Assembly: GCA_039654915.1 (NCBI GenBank)
Contig: CM077600.1
Span: 68,519,992 to 68,583,991 of the forward strand
Length of the DNA stretch: 64,000 nt
Direction: 5' to 3'
From: Aquilaria yunnanensis
Taxonomy: Eukaryota; Streptophyta; Magnoliopsida; Malvales; Thymelaeaceae
Shown here: one piece after another, positions 45,404 to 55,188 of the stretch
How the letters are laid out: each line of letters begins with the position of its first letter
How positions within the stretch are numbered: the stretch's first letter is position 1
Notes under the pieces: generated by a model
What the model saw: the letters and a program-made list of their open reading frames with translations, nothing else
Database searches by the model: none
Told to the model about the DNA's origin: nothing
Translations under genes and position numbers: made by a program

Positions 45404-48400
45404 ATGGAGGGCCAAGAGGATAGGAGGATGGAGGTGAGGAACAATGATGAGCCAACCATGAGAGAGCTTCAAGAAACTCTCAATAGACTTGTTGGGAGGA
45501 TTGAGGACATTGACTTGAGGTTGCCAAGGAGACCAAATCCCATCTTGCAACCAAGGAGAGGTCCAAGGAGAGAAGAGCCCGAGGAGGAAGAAGGGCATTG
45601 GCATGACCATGGGCTTCCAAGGAGGGGGGAGCCAAGGGAGGACAACAATCTAAGCTCCATCAAGCTTACCATTCCACCTTTCCAAGGGAGGAGTGATCCA
45701 GATGCATATTGGGAGTGGGAGCAAAAGATTGAGATGGTGTTTGAGTGCCATCACTATTCTGAGGAAAAGAAAGTTAAAGTGGCTACTATTGAATTCACTG
45801 ATTATGCTCTTGTATGGTGGAACCAGGTTGTCACTTCTAGGAGGAGGAATGAGGAGGAACCCATCAATACATGGAGAGCTCTTAAAGCCATGATGAGAAA
45901 GAGATTTGTTCCAAGTTACTACTATAGAGATCAACACCTCAAACTTCAAAGGCTTGTGCAAGGCCAAAGGAGTGTGGAGGACTATCATAAGGACTTGGAG
46001 ATGACACTAAGCCGAGCCAATATCATTGAGGATGAGGAGGCTACCATTGCTAGATTCATCAACGGCCTTAACCATGAAATTGCCAACAAAGTAGAGATGG
46101 TGCCATATGTCAACATGGAGGATTTGCTTCACCATGCCACTAAGGCCGAAAGAATCATCAAGAGGTCTAAGGCATCCAAGATGGCTCAAGGAGGAAGTTC
46201 CACATGGAGGGGAACATGGAGCAAGGAGGCACCAAAGCCAAGAGTGGAGGCTACCAAGGGCGGCATGTCTCGGCCTCAACAAGACAAACCCAAGGTGCCA
46301 CCCAAAGATGTGCCCAAGTCAAGGGAGATTGAATGCTTCAAGTGTAGAGGCAAGGGGCACTACATGAGAGATTGTCCTAACAAAAAGGTGATGATTCTCA
46401 AAGATGATGGTGAGATCACATCCGAGGAGGAGGATGCCGTGGAAGATACACCACCTTTGGAGGATGATGAGCAAAATACACTTGAGCCCGAGGAAGGTGA
46501 CTTTGCTTTTGTTGCTAGGAGAGCTCTAAGTGTACAAGCCAAGGAGGAGGCCAATCAAAGGGAGTGCATATTCCACACTAGATGCCGAATCAAAGATCAA
46601 GTGTGCAGCCTCATTGTTGATGGAGGAAGTTGCACCAATGTAGCAAGTTCAACCATGGTGGAGAAGTTGAAACTTCCAACTCAAAAGCACCCACAACCAT
46701 ATAGGCTTCAATGGTTGAATGATGCCGGGGAGGTAAAAGTGGTAAAGCAAGTTTCGGTTAAATTCAAAATTGGTACTTACCATGATGAAATTCTTTGTGA
46801 TGTTGTTCCTATGCATGCTTGCCATATTTTGCTTGGAAGGCCGTGGCAATTTGATAAGAAAGTCACACATGATGGAGAGAAAAACTTGTACTCATTTGTC
46901 CATGAAGGAAGGCCGGTCACACTTAGTCCACTTTCACCACAACAAGTTTTGGAGGATCAAAGGAAACTTCAAAGTAAGGTTGAGAGAAAAATAAATGAGG
47001 GGAAAGTTGAGGGCAAGAGTGAAGAGGGGAAAGCCGAGAGACAAAATGAGAGATCAAGTGAGATGAGTGACCATGAGGGGAAGAAGAGTGGAGAGTTCCC
47101 GAGAGAAAAGAATGAGAGGAAGTTGAGTGGCAAAAAAGAGTGCTATATTGCTAAAATGAGTGATGTGAGGAAAGCCATTCAAGCACAAAGACCAGTGCTT
47201 CTTTTAATTTACAAAGAATCTTTACTTGTTGTCAATGATCTAACACATCTTCCTAGTGTTGTTGTGTCTTTGTTGCAGGACTTTGAAGATGTTTTCCCTG
47301 AAGATCCGAAAGGTTTGCCTCCAATTAGAGGCATTGAGCATCAAATAGACCTAGTCCCGGGAACACCAATTCCAAATCGGCCAGCTTATAGAACCAATCC
47401 CGAGGAGACTAAGGAGATTGAGAAGCAAGTAAAGGAGTTGTTGGACAAAGGCCTTGTGAGGGAAAGTTTGAGTCCTTGTGCCGTACCTGTACTTTTGGTG
47501 CCAAAGGAGGATGGTTCATGGCGCATGTGCATGGATTGTAGGCCTGTCAACAAGATCACTGTAAAGTATAGACATCCTATTCCTAGACTTGATGATATGC
47601 TTGATGAGTTGCATGGTTCTACTTTATTTTCAAAGATTGATTTAAAAAGTGGGTACCATCAAATTAGGATGAGGGAAGGGGATGAATGGAAAACTGCTTT
47701 CAAAACAAAGTTTGGACTTTACGAATGGTTAGTTATGCCTTTTGGACTAACTAATGCTCCTAGTACTTTCATGAGACTTATGAATCATGTCTTGCGTGAC
47801 TTCATTGGAAAGTTTGTTGTTGTGTACTTTGATGATATCCTAGTATATAGCAAGAACTTAGAAGAGCATGTTGGACACCTCACACAAGTACTAAGCACTT
47901 TAAGAGGACAAAAGTTGTATGCTAACTTAAAGAAGTGCTCTTTTTGTGTTGACAAAGTTGTTTTCCTTGGATTTGTCGTGAGTTCACATGGAATTGAGGT
48001 AGATCAAGAGAAGGTGAGAGCCATACAAGAATGGCCGACGCCAACATCCATCACTGAGGTGAGATCTTTCCATGGGTTAGCTAGCTTCTATAGGAGGTTT
48101 GTTAGAAATTTTTCTACCATTGCTGCACCTCTAACTGGAGTTATAAAGAAGAATGTGGGATTTAAGTGGGGAAAAGCTCAAGAAGATGCTTTCGGGTCGT
48201 TAAAGGAAAAGTTATGCCATGCACCCCTTTTAGCTTTGCCTAACTTTGCTAATACTTTTGAAGTTGAGTGTGATGCTTCAGGTATAGGCATTGGAGCTGT
48301 ATTGATGCAAGGAGGCCGCCCCATTGCATACTTTAGTGAGAAGTTGAATGGTGCTAGCTTGAACTATCCCACATATGACAAGGAGCTCTATGCTTTGGTA

Positions 48401-50170
48401 AGAGCTTTGGAGACTTGGCAACATTATTTGTGGCCAAGAGAGTTTGTGATTCACACTGATCACCAAGCCCTTAAGTTTCTTAGTGGGCAAGGTAAGTTGA
48501 ATAGAAGGCATGCTAAATGGGTAGAGTTTATTGAGTCATTCCCATATGTTATCAAATACAAGCAAGGTAAGGATAATATAGTGGCGGATGCACTTTCAAG
48601 AAGGTATGCTTTACTTTCGGCTTTAGATGCAAAAGTCTTGGGTTTTGAACACTTGAAGGATTTGTATGCTAGTGATGATGATTTCGGTGAGATTTATTCT
48701 AAGTGTTCTAAGTTTGCTTTTGAGAAGTTCTACCAAGTTAATGGCTTTCTTTTCAAAGAAAACAGGTTGTGCATACCAAAGACATCTTTGAGGGAATTGC
48801 TCACAAAGGAAGCTCATTGTGGAGGACTTATGGGTCACTTTGGACAAGCCAAGACTTTGCATACTTTGAAGGAACATTACCATTGGCCGAATATGGTAAA
48901 GGATGTGAAGAAGGTATGTGAGCAATGCATTGCATGTAGGAAGGCAAAATCCACTCACACTTCACATGGGTTATACACACCACTTCCTACACCTAGTCAT
49001 CCATGGGTAGATATTTCTATGGACTTCATTGTTGGATTGCCTAGGACTAAAGGAAACCGTGACTCTATCTTTGTTGTAGTTGATAGGTTTTCTAAGATGG
49101 CTCATTTTATTCCATGCAATAAGACTGATGATGCTATTCATGTGGCTGAATTGTTTTTCAAAGAAATTGTTAGACTTCATGGTGTTCCTAGAACAATAGT
49201 TTCGGATAGAGACACTAAATTTCTAAGCCACTTTTGGAGGACTTTGTGGGGTAAGTTAGGAACTAAGCTTTTGTTTTCTACATCCTGTCACCCACAAACT
49301 GATGGGCAAACTGAGGTAACTAATAGGACTTTAGGTTCCATGCTTAGAGCTATCATTGGTAAAAATTTGAAAGCTTGGGAAGATTGTTTGCCTCATGTAG
49401 AATTTGCTTATAATAGGTCCATGCATTCTACTACTAATTTGTCACCTTTTGAGATTGTTTATGGTTTTAATCCTTTAACTCCATTGGATCTTTTACCATT
49501 ACCTACTCATGAGGTATCTAGTTTGGATGGTAGTAAGAAGGCCGAGAGCATCAAGAGGTTGCATGAGAAGGTTAAGCAACAAATTGAACTCAAAAATCAA
49601 CAAGTTGCTAAAAAAGCCAATCAAGGCCGAAGGAGAGTTGTGTTTGAGCCTGGAGATTGGGTTTGGTTACACATGAGAAAAGAAAGATTTCCAGCTGCAA
49701 GGAGGACTAAGCTTCATCCAAGAGGAGATGGTCCATTCCAAGTCATTAAAAAGATCAATGACAATGCATACATGCTAGACTTGCCGGGTGAGTATAATGT
49801 GAGTGCTACTTTTAATGTTTCTGATTTGTCTCTGTTTGAACATGCAGATTCGTGGACGAATCCTTCTAAGGAGGGGGGAGTTGATATGATCAAGGAAGGC
49901 ACACATGGAGAAGGCAAGGACCCATTGAAAGTTTTTAGTGGACCTATGACAAGGAAGAAAGCTAAGGAGCTCTCAAGTGCACTACAAGGCTTTGTTTCAA
50001 GTTTCTTCATGGAGAATGGACATGGAACTTCACAAGGAGCTGCTGGAACTTTCAAGACACCATATGGAGATGATGGATATGCTTGGTACTCAGTTCTGGA
50101 GTGCTTAGACAAGCCACAAAAGAAGGACACCAAGGACACCACTCAAAGTGCACCATTTGAGCCACCTTAA
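45404..50170 (+). CDS. gag-pol: Ty3-A Gag-Pol polyprotein
   Basis: 1588 codons, one frame. I place the start at ATG 45404 (GGAGTATGGAGG); the frame is open 33 nt further up, but without ATG. Order: gag domain (about 80-260; [19 protein letters not shown]); CCHC knuckle 311-324 ([14 protein letters not shown]); protease with catalytic Asp 406 (VDGGS); RT with Asp 746 ([11 protein letters not shown]) and YFDD 808-811; RNase H with Asp 957 (ECDASG); integrase zinc finger from about 1138; DDE core Asp 1207, Asp 1268, Glu 1304 (35 residues apart); GPY/F-type module near 1441. The last ~95 residues are LTR-encoded, with [11 protein letters not shown] from 1513. Every catalytic residue I looked for is present. 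Gag forms the particle and Pol copies and integrates the element. Confidence 0.96.
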   Translation: MEGQEDRRMEVRNNDEPTMRELQETLNRLVGRIEDIDLRLPRRPNPILQPRRGPRREEPEEEEGHWHDHGLPRRGEPREDNNLSSIKLTIPPFQGRSDPDAYWEWEQKIEMVFECHHYSEEKKVKVATIEFTDYALVWWNQVVTSRRRNEEEPINTWRALKAMMRKRFVPSYYYRDQHLKLQRLVQGQRSVEDYHKDLEMTLSRANIIEDEEATIARFINGLNHEIANKVEMVPYVNMEDLLHHATKAERIIKRSKASKMAQGGSSTWRGTWSKEAPKPRVEATKGGMSRPQQDKPKVPPKDVPKSREIECFKCRGKGHYMRDCPNKKVMILKDDGEITSEEEDAVEDTPPLEDDEQNTLEPEEGDFAFVARRALSVQAKEEANQRECIFHTRCRIKDQVCSLIVDGGSCTNVASSTMVEKLKLPTQKHPQPYRLQWLNDAGEVKVVKQVSVKFKIGTYHDEILCDVVPMHACHILLGRPWQFDKKVTHDGEKNLYSFVHEGRPVTLSPLSPQQVLEDQRKLQSKVERKINEGKVEGKSEEGKAERQNERSSEMSDHEGKKSGEFPREKNERKLSGKKECYIAKMSDVRKAIQAQRPVLLLIYKESLLVVNDLTHLPSVVVSLLQDFEDVFPEDPKGLPPIRGIEHQIDLVPGTPIPNRPAYRTNPEETKEIEKQVKELLDKGLVRESLSPCAVPVLLVPKEDGSWRMCMDCRPVNKITVKYRHPIPRLDDMLDELHGSTLFSKIDLKSGYHQIRMREGDEWKTAFKTKFGLYEWLVMPFGLTNAPSTFMRLMNHVLRDFIGKFVVVYFDDILVYSKNLEEHVGHLTQVLSTLRGQKLYANLKKCSFCVDKVVFLGFVVSSHGIEVDQEKVRAIQEWPTPTSITEVRSFHGLASFYRRFVRNFSTIAAPLTGVIKKNVGFKWGKAQEDAFGSLKEKLCHAPLLALPNFANTFEVECDASGIGIGAVLMQGGRPIAYFSEKLNGASLNYPTYDKELYALVRALETWQHYLWPREFVIHTDHQALKFLSGQGKLNRRHAKWVEFIESFPYVIKYKQGKDNIVADALSRRYALLSALDAKVLGFEHLKDLYASDDDFGEIYSKCSKFAFEKFYQVNGFLFKENRLCIPKTSLRELLTKEAHCGGLMGHFGQAKTLHTLKEHYHWPNMVKDVKKVCEQCIACRKAKSTHTSHGLYTPLPTPSHPWVDISMDFIVGLPRTKGNRDSIFVVVDRFSKMAHFIPCNKTDDAIHVAELFFKEIVRLHGVPRTIVSDRDTKFLSHFWRTLWGKLGTKLLFSTSCHPQTDGQTEVTNRTLGSMLRAIIGKNLKAWEDCLPHVEFAYNRSMHSTTNLSPFEIVYGFNPLTPLDLLPLPTHEVSSLDGSKKAESIKRLHEKVKQQIELKNQQVAKKANQGRRRVVFEPGDWVWLHMRKERFPAARRTKLHPRGDGPFQVIKKINDNAYMLDLPGEYNVSATFNVSDLSLFEHADSWTNPSKEGGVDMIKEGTHGEGKDPLKVFSGPMTRKKAKELSSALQGFVSSFFMENGHGTSQGAAGTFKTPYGDDGYAWYSVLECLDKPQKKDTKDTTQSAPFEPP
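49866..49881 (+). other. Polypurine tract, Ty3-A
   Basis: CTAAGGAGGGGGGAGT directly before the 3' LTR. It lies inside the coding frame (SKEGGV), so the tract is both codons and plus-strand primer. Confidence 0.88.
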
Positions 50171-50867
50171 GTGTTCTTGATGCATTTTGTGTCCACAAGC
50201 TGGATTTTTGAGCTCTAACTTTCCAGACCTTCATTACCACATCTAATATGAAGATTCATGCCATTGGAACTCAAAGATTCAAGCTTGGAGCTGAAGATAC
50301 AAGAGAGAACCTTAAAGTGCCCAAAATGCACCCAAAAAGGCTATTTGGGAGTTTTCGGGTTTAATCTTGTATTTATATTTTATTTTCGTTCAAATCCTAT
50401 TTAGATACATTATTTAGGAAGTTATTTAGGCTATGGAATAGTTTTAAATCGTTTTGGGCAAGTGGAATACGCTGCATTTATTAAACTTGTTCAAACTAGG
50501 AATTAGAGTCCTAATTTGACTAGGATTTCCTATGTCTTTGTATCTAGGATTCCTAAGGGATTTAGGCTGCGAATTTTGCCTAGCTTTTAACCCTAGTTTA
50601 GGCCTATATAAAGGCACATATTCTGGATGTAAACATACAGAAAAATTTCGAAATAATATTGCTCTTTGGAGAGGTTTTCTCTTTGGTTCTTTGTGGACTG
50701 CCTTGGTGCACAAGTTTGCTTGTGTTCTTGGAGTTCTATACTTCTCGTTTCTAATCACAGGTTGATTAGGGGTGGGGGTTTTAAACCCAGTCTTTTTGAT
50801 GTCTTGTGGAGCTTGAATCTCATCTTGGGCGCGTTTCATGGTCATTATACCATCGGGGTTCGCATCA
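49882..50867 (+). repeat. Ty3-A 3' LTR
   Basis: 986 bp, same length as the 5' LTR and no difference found by eye. Its first 289 nt carry the end of gag-pol. Confidence 0.95.
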
Positions 50868-50927
50868 CTTGTGGAGCTTGAAAAACATCTTGGGCGACTT
50901 TCATGGTCTTTATACCATCGGGGTTCA
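50868..50927 (+). mobile_element. Ty3-C-type LTR, end part, right of Ty3-A
   Basis: Begins with the target duplicate CTTGT (50868-50872) and continues the LTR of 42946-43508 to CCATCGGGGTTC. It lacks the terminal GCATCA and joins an inverted LTR. Confidence 0.85.
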
Positions 50928-51918
50928 AGCTCCACAAGACATCAAAGAGACTGGGTTTGAAGACCCCCACCCCTAATCAACCTGTGATTAGAAACGAGAA
51001 GTATAGAACTCCAAGAACAGAAGCATACTTATGCACCAAGGCAGTCCGCCAAGAACCAAAGAGAAAACCTCTCCAAAGAGCAATATTATTTCGAAATTTT
51101 TCTATATGTTTACACCCAGAATATGTGCCTTTATATAGGCCTAAACTAGGGTTAAAAGCTGGGCAAAATTCGCAGCCTAAGTCACCTAGGAAACCTAGTT
51201 ACAAAGGACTCAAGAAAACCTAGTCAAACTAGGACTCTAACACACTTTTAACACATGTTTAAGGTGTGCAGCGAATTCCTTTTATCCTAAATGACCTGAA
51301 TCAATTCCATGGCCTAAATAACATCCTAAATAATGTAAATAAATATGAAAATAAAATAAAATATGTTACAAAACAAGATTGGCCATAAAAACTCCAAAAT
51401 AGCCTTCTTGGGTGATTCTGGCTTGTGTCTCCAACTTCAAGCTGAAATTAGAACTTGATGCAGCAATGATTTCTCAAAATTCAAAGCATAAAAGTTGTAG
51501 ATCTCTTTCTTAGCTTCGAAACCACACTTGAATCACACAAAATGGACTTCTGAATCGAATGATATTCCCAAAATACTGCAACTACTTCTGAACCAGCGAT
51601 AACTCGTAAATCGCGACTTTGAAGCTATATTGGACCTCCTTAACGTGAAAAATGGGTTTCATGGTCTTCATATGATATGTAGCTCCAGATGTTATCTTTC
51701 TAATGAATTAAGAATTACTCAATTCCGATCTGTTTAGCTCACAATATGATTTTTGTACCAGAACATCGCCAATCTGTCAACATCCGATCTTGGCCATAAT
51801 CTCCATATGATTCCTTCCATGTTGCAGCAGCTCCTTAGCCTTCTTCCTTGTCAATGCTCTACTAGTTATCTTTAATATATCCTTGCTATCCTTGGTTGTG
51901 CCTTTTTTGATCGTATCA
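50928..51918 (-). mobile_element. Inverted Ty3-B/C-type LTR
   Basis: Reverse complement of a Ty3 LTR. It lacks about 60 bp at its 3' end (at 50928) and has a perfect 5' terminus at 51918 (TTGATCGTATCA on the plus strand). With 42946-50927 it forms a tail-to-tail inverted LTR pair. At 51918/51919 the LTR terminus joins gag sequence directly. Confidence 0.83.
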
Positions 51919-52050
51919 ATGAGGAGGAGATTTGTGCCTAGCTCCTACTATAGAGATCAACGCTTAAAGCTTCAAAAGCTAGTGCAAGGCCAAAGGAGTG
52001 TGGAGGACTACCATAAAGACTTGGAGAGGACCTTGACCTGAGCCAACATC
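51919..52050 (+). pseudogene. Ty3-C gag fragment before the open frame
   Basis: 44 codons of gag ([21 protein letters not shown]) in the same frame as 52051-54324, with one TGA at 52039-52041 where Ty3-B has CGA. A single C-to-T change therefore separates this from the downstream frame. Confidence 0.8.
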
Positions 52051-54324
52051 ATGGAGGATGAGGAGACCACTATTGCTAGATTCATTAATTGTCTCAATCT
52101 TGAGATTGCCAACAAAGTGGAGATGGTACCATATGTCAACATGGAGGATTTGCTTCATCATGCCATTAAGGCCGAGAGGAGCATCAAGAGAGCAAAGGCA
52201 TCCAAGATGTGTGAAGGAGGAATTTCCACATGGAGAGGAGCATGGAGTAAAGATGTGAGAGAAGTGCCCAAGCCAAACATGGAGGCCACAAAAGGAGACT
52301 TGTCTCGGCTGCAACAAGAAAAGTCAATCATGCTTGTTCCACTTTCACCACAACAAGTTTTGGAGGATCAAAGAAAACTTCAAAGTAAGGTTGAGAGAAA
52401 AGTAAATGAGGGGAAAGTTGAGGGCAAGAGTGATGAGGGGAAAGTTGAGAGAACAACCGAGAGATTAAGTGAGAAGAGTGAACATGAGGGGAAGAAGAGT
52501 GGAGAGTTCCCGAGAGAAGAAATTGAGTGCGAAGTTGAGAGAAGACAAGAGTGTAATGAACCCAAGCCGAGTGAAGAGAGAATGACCTACAAAAAAGCCA
52601 TACTTTCATCTAACATAACAAAGTCTTTTTCTAGTGTTGTGTTGTCTTCTTTTCAGGAATTAAGTGGAGATGAGCTACAAGAATCAAGTGAGTTGCTGCC
52701 CATTAAAGAAGTTGGTGTTCCTAAAATTCTAAGCCATGTCCCATGCATTAAAACAACAAAGGAGGTTGAGAAGGAACAATTTGAGGTAAGTCTAAGTGAT
52801 TTCATTTGCAAAAGTTTGCCTAACATTGTTTCTTATCCTATGGTTCAAGGGGATGAAATTGTTGCAACTCCACCCAAAGTGATTAAGTGCAAAGGTGAAA
52901 ATTTTGTGATTCCTACACCAAAGGAAGATATTTGGAGACTAAGTCCAACCACTGTAATGTATTTCTTCCTTACACTTAAATATGATGTGATTTTGCATGA
53001 AAATCTCAAACAATGTGTGTTTGCTTGCAATGTTATTTTGAAGAATGGTTTTCATGAAACTAGATTAAGAGAAGGAAGTAAGCATGAAACTTTGACAAAA
53101 TATGGTTTTAAAGCCTCTAATTCTCTGGTTTTGTCAAATCATCTTTGGAATTGCTTGAGTTTCTCTAGAGGAAAATCTGTTTTGTTGTCTTTTGTTTTTG
53201 AATTTGTTTACTTTGCATCCATGTCACATTGTTTTGTTTTGCCTCAAGTTAAATCTGCTTCTTTGGAATTTTTCATGCATAAATTTGTTCTTACACATGC
53301 ATTACATACTTCTTTGATTGCCATTTATATTCAGCCCATTTTTGTGTGTCAATCTTTAATTTCTAGCAAGCATTTTTTTATCTTGACACATGCATTACAC
53401 AAACTTTTGAGCTTTGACTTTTTTGCTTTATGTCTAAACCTGAAAGTTTTTATTTTGAGTGAAAATTCTGGTTTTAAATTCAGCCTTTTAAGGAGGTATG
53501 TTGAGTCCTTTGTTTTGTGTCACATCCCATGCACAAATTTCATGCATTGTTGTGCATATACATGCAAAAATAAGTTTGCTACTGAATTGGTTTCACTTAA
53601 TCCTATCTACTCCAATCTTGTTTCATTTAAAATGCTTAGGATTTTTGTGAAATTCATGCATCCTAGTTTTGTTATTAGTTTAGGCCATATTGTGTTCAAT
53701 TCTTGTTTGTTTGAATGGCCTATGCAAAGTATTGTCTTGACATGCATAACTTGTGCTTTTCATAACCATAACACTTGTGTGAGTTTAGGTCCATTTGTTT
53801 TGAGTGCATACAACATCCCTAAGGTAAATTATTCCTATACTTTTCCTTGTTGTGAGAATAATGTTTTTGAGATGGCAAAGGCAATGAAAGTGATGCCTAG
53901 AGTTAAGATGGAAATTGTGCAAACATTCAGATTTTTTGTGCTAATTGCTTCAAACTTTGTTTTTGACCCTGGAGGTATCATTGCATTTGGATATTGGTTC
54001 AGGTTTTTTTTCACAAGATTAAAGCTCCATACACAAGCATTCCATGCTATTGGTGCTTATGTGAAAGGTAAGTGCTTATGTGTTGATTATTTCATTGTTA
54101 TTGATTCAATTCCCTTTTCTAGTGCAGGTTTTGATTCGAGGACGAATCCTTCTAAGGAGGGGGGAGCTGATACGATCAAAGAAGGCACAACCAAGGAATG
54201 CAAGGACCCACTGAAGGTTTCTAGTGGACCATTGACAAGGAAAAAGGCTAAGGAGCTCACTAGTGCATTTCAAGCTCGGATGTTGACAGATTGGCGATGT
54301 TCTGGTAGAAAAATCATATCTTGA
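52051..54324 (+). CDS. Ty3-C gag C-terminal part fused to an unrecognised ~490-residue region
   Basis: 757 codons without a stop, counted from ATG 52051; this is probably not the original start, as the gag frame runs in from upstream. Residues 1-~95 are gag ([21 protein letters not shown]). Next is a Lys/Glu-rich stretch shared with Ty3-A. From about residue 200 to 690 I recognise nothing: no zinc knuckle, protease, RT, RNase H or integrase motifs. The region is rich in Phe, Cys, Leu and Ser, with several hydrophobic runs. It ends with the LTR-encoded [11 protein letters not shown] tail. Ty3-B has the same region with one stop; the two length differences I found (6 and 3 nt) keep the frame. 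Whether it is translated is unknown. Confidence 0.6.
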   Translation: MEDEETTIARFINCLNLEIANKVEMVPYVNMEDLLHHAIKAERSIKRAKASKMCEGGISTWRGAWSKDVREVPKPNMEATKGDLSRLQQEKSIMLVPLSPQQVLEDQRKLQSKVERKVNEGKVEGKSDEGKVERTTERLSEKSEHEGKKSGEFPREEIECEVERRQECNEPKPSEERMTYKKAILSSNITKSFSSVVLSSFQELSGDELQESSELLPIKEVGVPKILSHVPCIKTTKEVEKEQFEVSLSDFICKSLPNIVSYPMVQGDEIVATPPKVIKCKGENFVIPTPKEDIWRLSPTTVMYFFLTLKYDVILHENLKQCVFACNVILKNGFHETRLREGSKHETLTKYGFKASNSLVLSNHLWNCLSFSRGKSVLLSFVFEFVYFASMSHCFVLPQVKSASLEFFMHKFVLTHALHTSLIAIYIQPIFVCQSLISSKHFFILTHALHKLLSFDFFALCLNLKVFILSENSGFKFSLLRRYVESFVLCHIPCTNFMHCCAYTCKNKFATELVSLNPIYSNLVSFKMLRIFVKFMHPSFVISLGHIVFNSCLFEWPMQSIVLTCITCAFHNHNTCVSLGPFVLSAYNIPKVNYSYTFPCCENNVFEMAKAMKVMPRVKMEIVQTFRFFVLIASNFVFDPGGIIAFGYWFRFFFTRLKLHTQAFHAIGAYVKGKCLCVDYFIVIDSIPFSSAGFDSRTNPSKEGGADTIKEGTTKECKDPLKVSSGPLTRKKAKELTSAFQARMLTDWRCSGRKIIS
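54068..54127 (+). other. Possible 60-bp intron in the Ty3-C frame
   Basis: AAAG|GTAAGT donor and TTTTCTAGTGCAG acceptor. The same pair, at the same 60-bp spacing, is at 29910-29969 in Ty3-B. Removal keeps the frame (60 is a multiple of 3) and the segment is itself open, so splicing is optional on the sequence evidence. Confidence 0.35.
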
Positions 54325-55188
54325 GCTAAACAGATCCGAATTGAGTAATTCTTGATTCATTGGAAATATAACATCTGGAGCTACAAATCATATGAAGCCC
54401 ATCAAACCCATTTTGCACGATAAGGAGGTCCAATTTAGCTTCAAAGTCGCGATTTACGAGTTATCGCTGGTTCAGAAGCAGTTGCAGTATTTTGGGAATA
54501 TCTTTCGAGTCAGAAGTCCATTTTGTGTGATTCAAGTGTGGTTTCGAAGCTAAGAAAGAGATCTACAACTTATATGTTTTACATTTTGAGAAATCATGGC
54601 TACATGAAGTTCGAATTGCAGCTTGAAGTTGAAGACACAAGCAGGAACCACCTAAGAAGACTATTTTGGGTTTTTACGGCCAATCTTGTGTAGTAACGTA
54701 TTTTGTTTTATTTTCCTGCTTATTTACATTATTTAGGATGTTATTTAAGCCATGGAAGTGATTTAGGTCACTTAGGACAAAGGGAATTCGCTGCACACCT
54801 TAAACATGTGTTAAAAGTGTGTTAGAGTCCTAGTTTGACTAGGTTTTCTTGAGTCCTTTGTAACTAGGTTTCCTAGGTGACTTGGGCTGCGAATTTTGCC
54901 CAGATTTTTACCCTAGTTTAGGCCTATATAAAGGCACATATTCTGGATGTAAACATACAGATTATTGCCGAAATAATATTGCTCTTTGGAGAGGTTTTCT
55001 CTTTGGTTCTTGGCGGACTGCCTTGGTGCACAAGTGTGCTTGTGTTCTTGGAGTTCTATACTTCTCGTTTCTAATCACAGATTGATTAGGGGTGGGGGTC
55101 TTCAAACCCAGTCTCTTTGATGTCTTGTGGAGCTTGAAAAACATCTTGGGCGAGTTTCATGGTCTTTATACCATCGGGGTTCGCATCA
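54168..55188 (+). repeat. Ty3-C 3' LTR
   Basis: 1021 bp, TGATACGATC..TTCGCATCA, preceded by the polypurine tract AAGGAGGGGGGAGC. A CTATATAAAG box is near 54924. The gag-derived frame ends inside it at 54324. Confidence 0.9.

Larger units (their letters stand above)
43509..50867 (+). mobile_element. Ty3-A: intact, apparently recent Ty3/gypsy chromovirus-type element
   Basis: 7359-bp element with 986-bp LTRs in which I found no difference, a 5-bp target duplication, initiator-Met primer site, ~0.9-kb leader, one uninterrupted gag-pol frame and a polypurine tract. The gag-pol frame runs 288 nt into the 3' LTR and its product ends with a [21 protein letters not shown] tail. This, with the RT and integrase sequence, suggests the CRM clade of chromoviruses; the clade call is inference. 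No classical chromodomain was seen. Confidence 0.95.
51919..55188 (+). mobile_element. Ty3-C: non-autonomous Ty3/gypsy element, 5'-truncated
   Basis: Starts inside gag (RRRFVP region), with no forward 5' LTR, primer site or leader. It continues through the same gag-plus-unknown organisation as Ty3-B to a polypurine tract and a complete 3' LTR (54168-55188). The right end abuts the 31-bp array. Confidence 0.85.
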
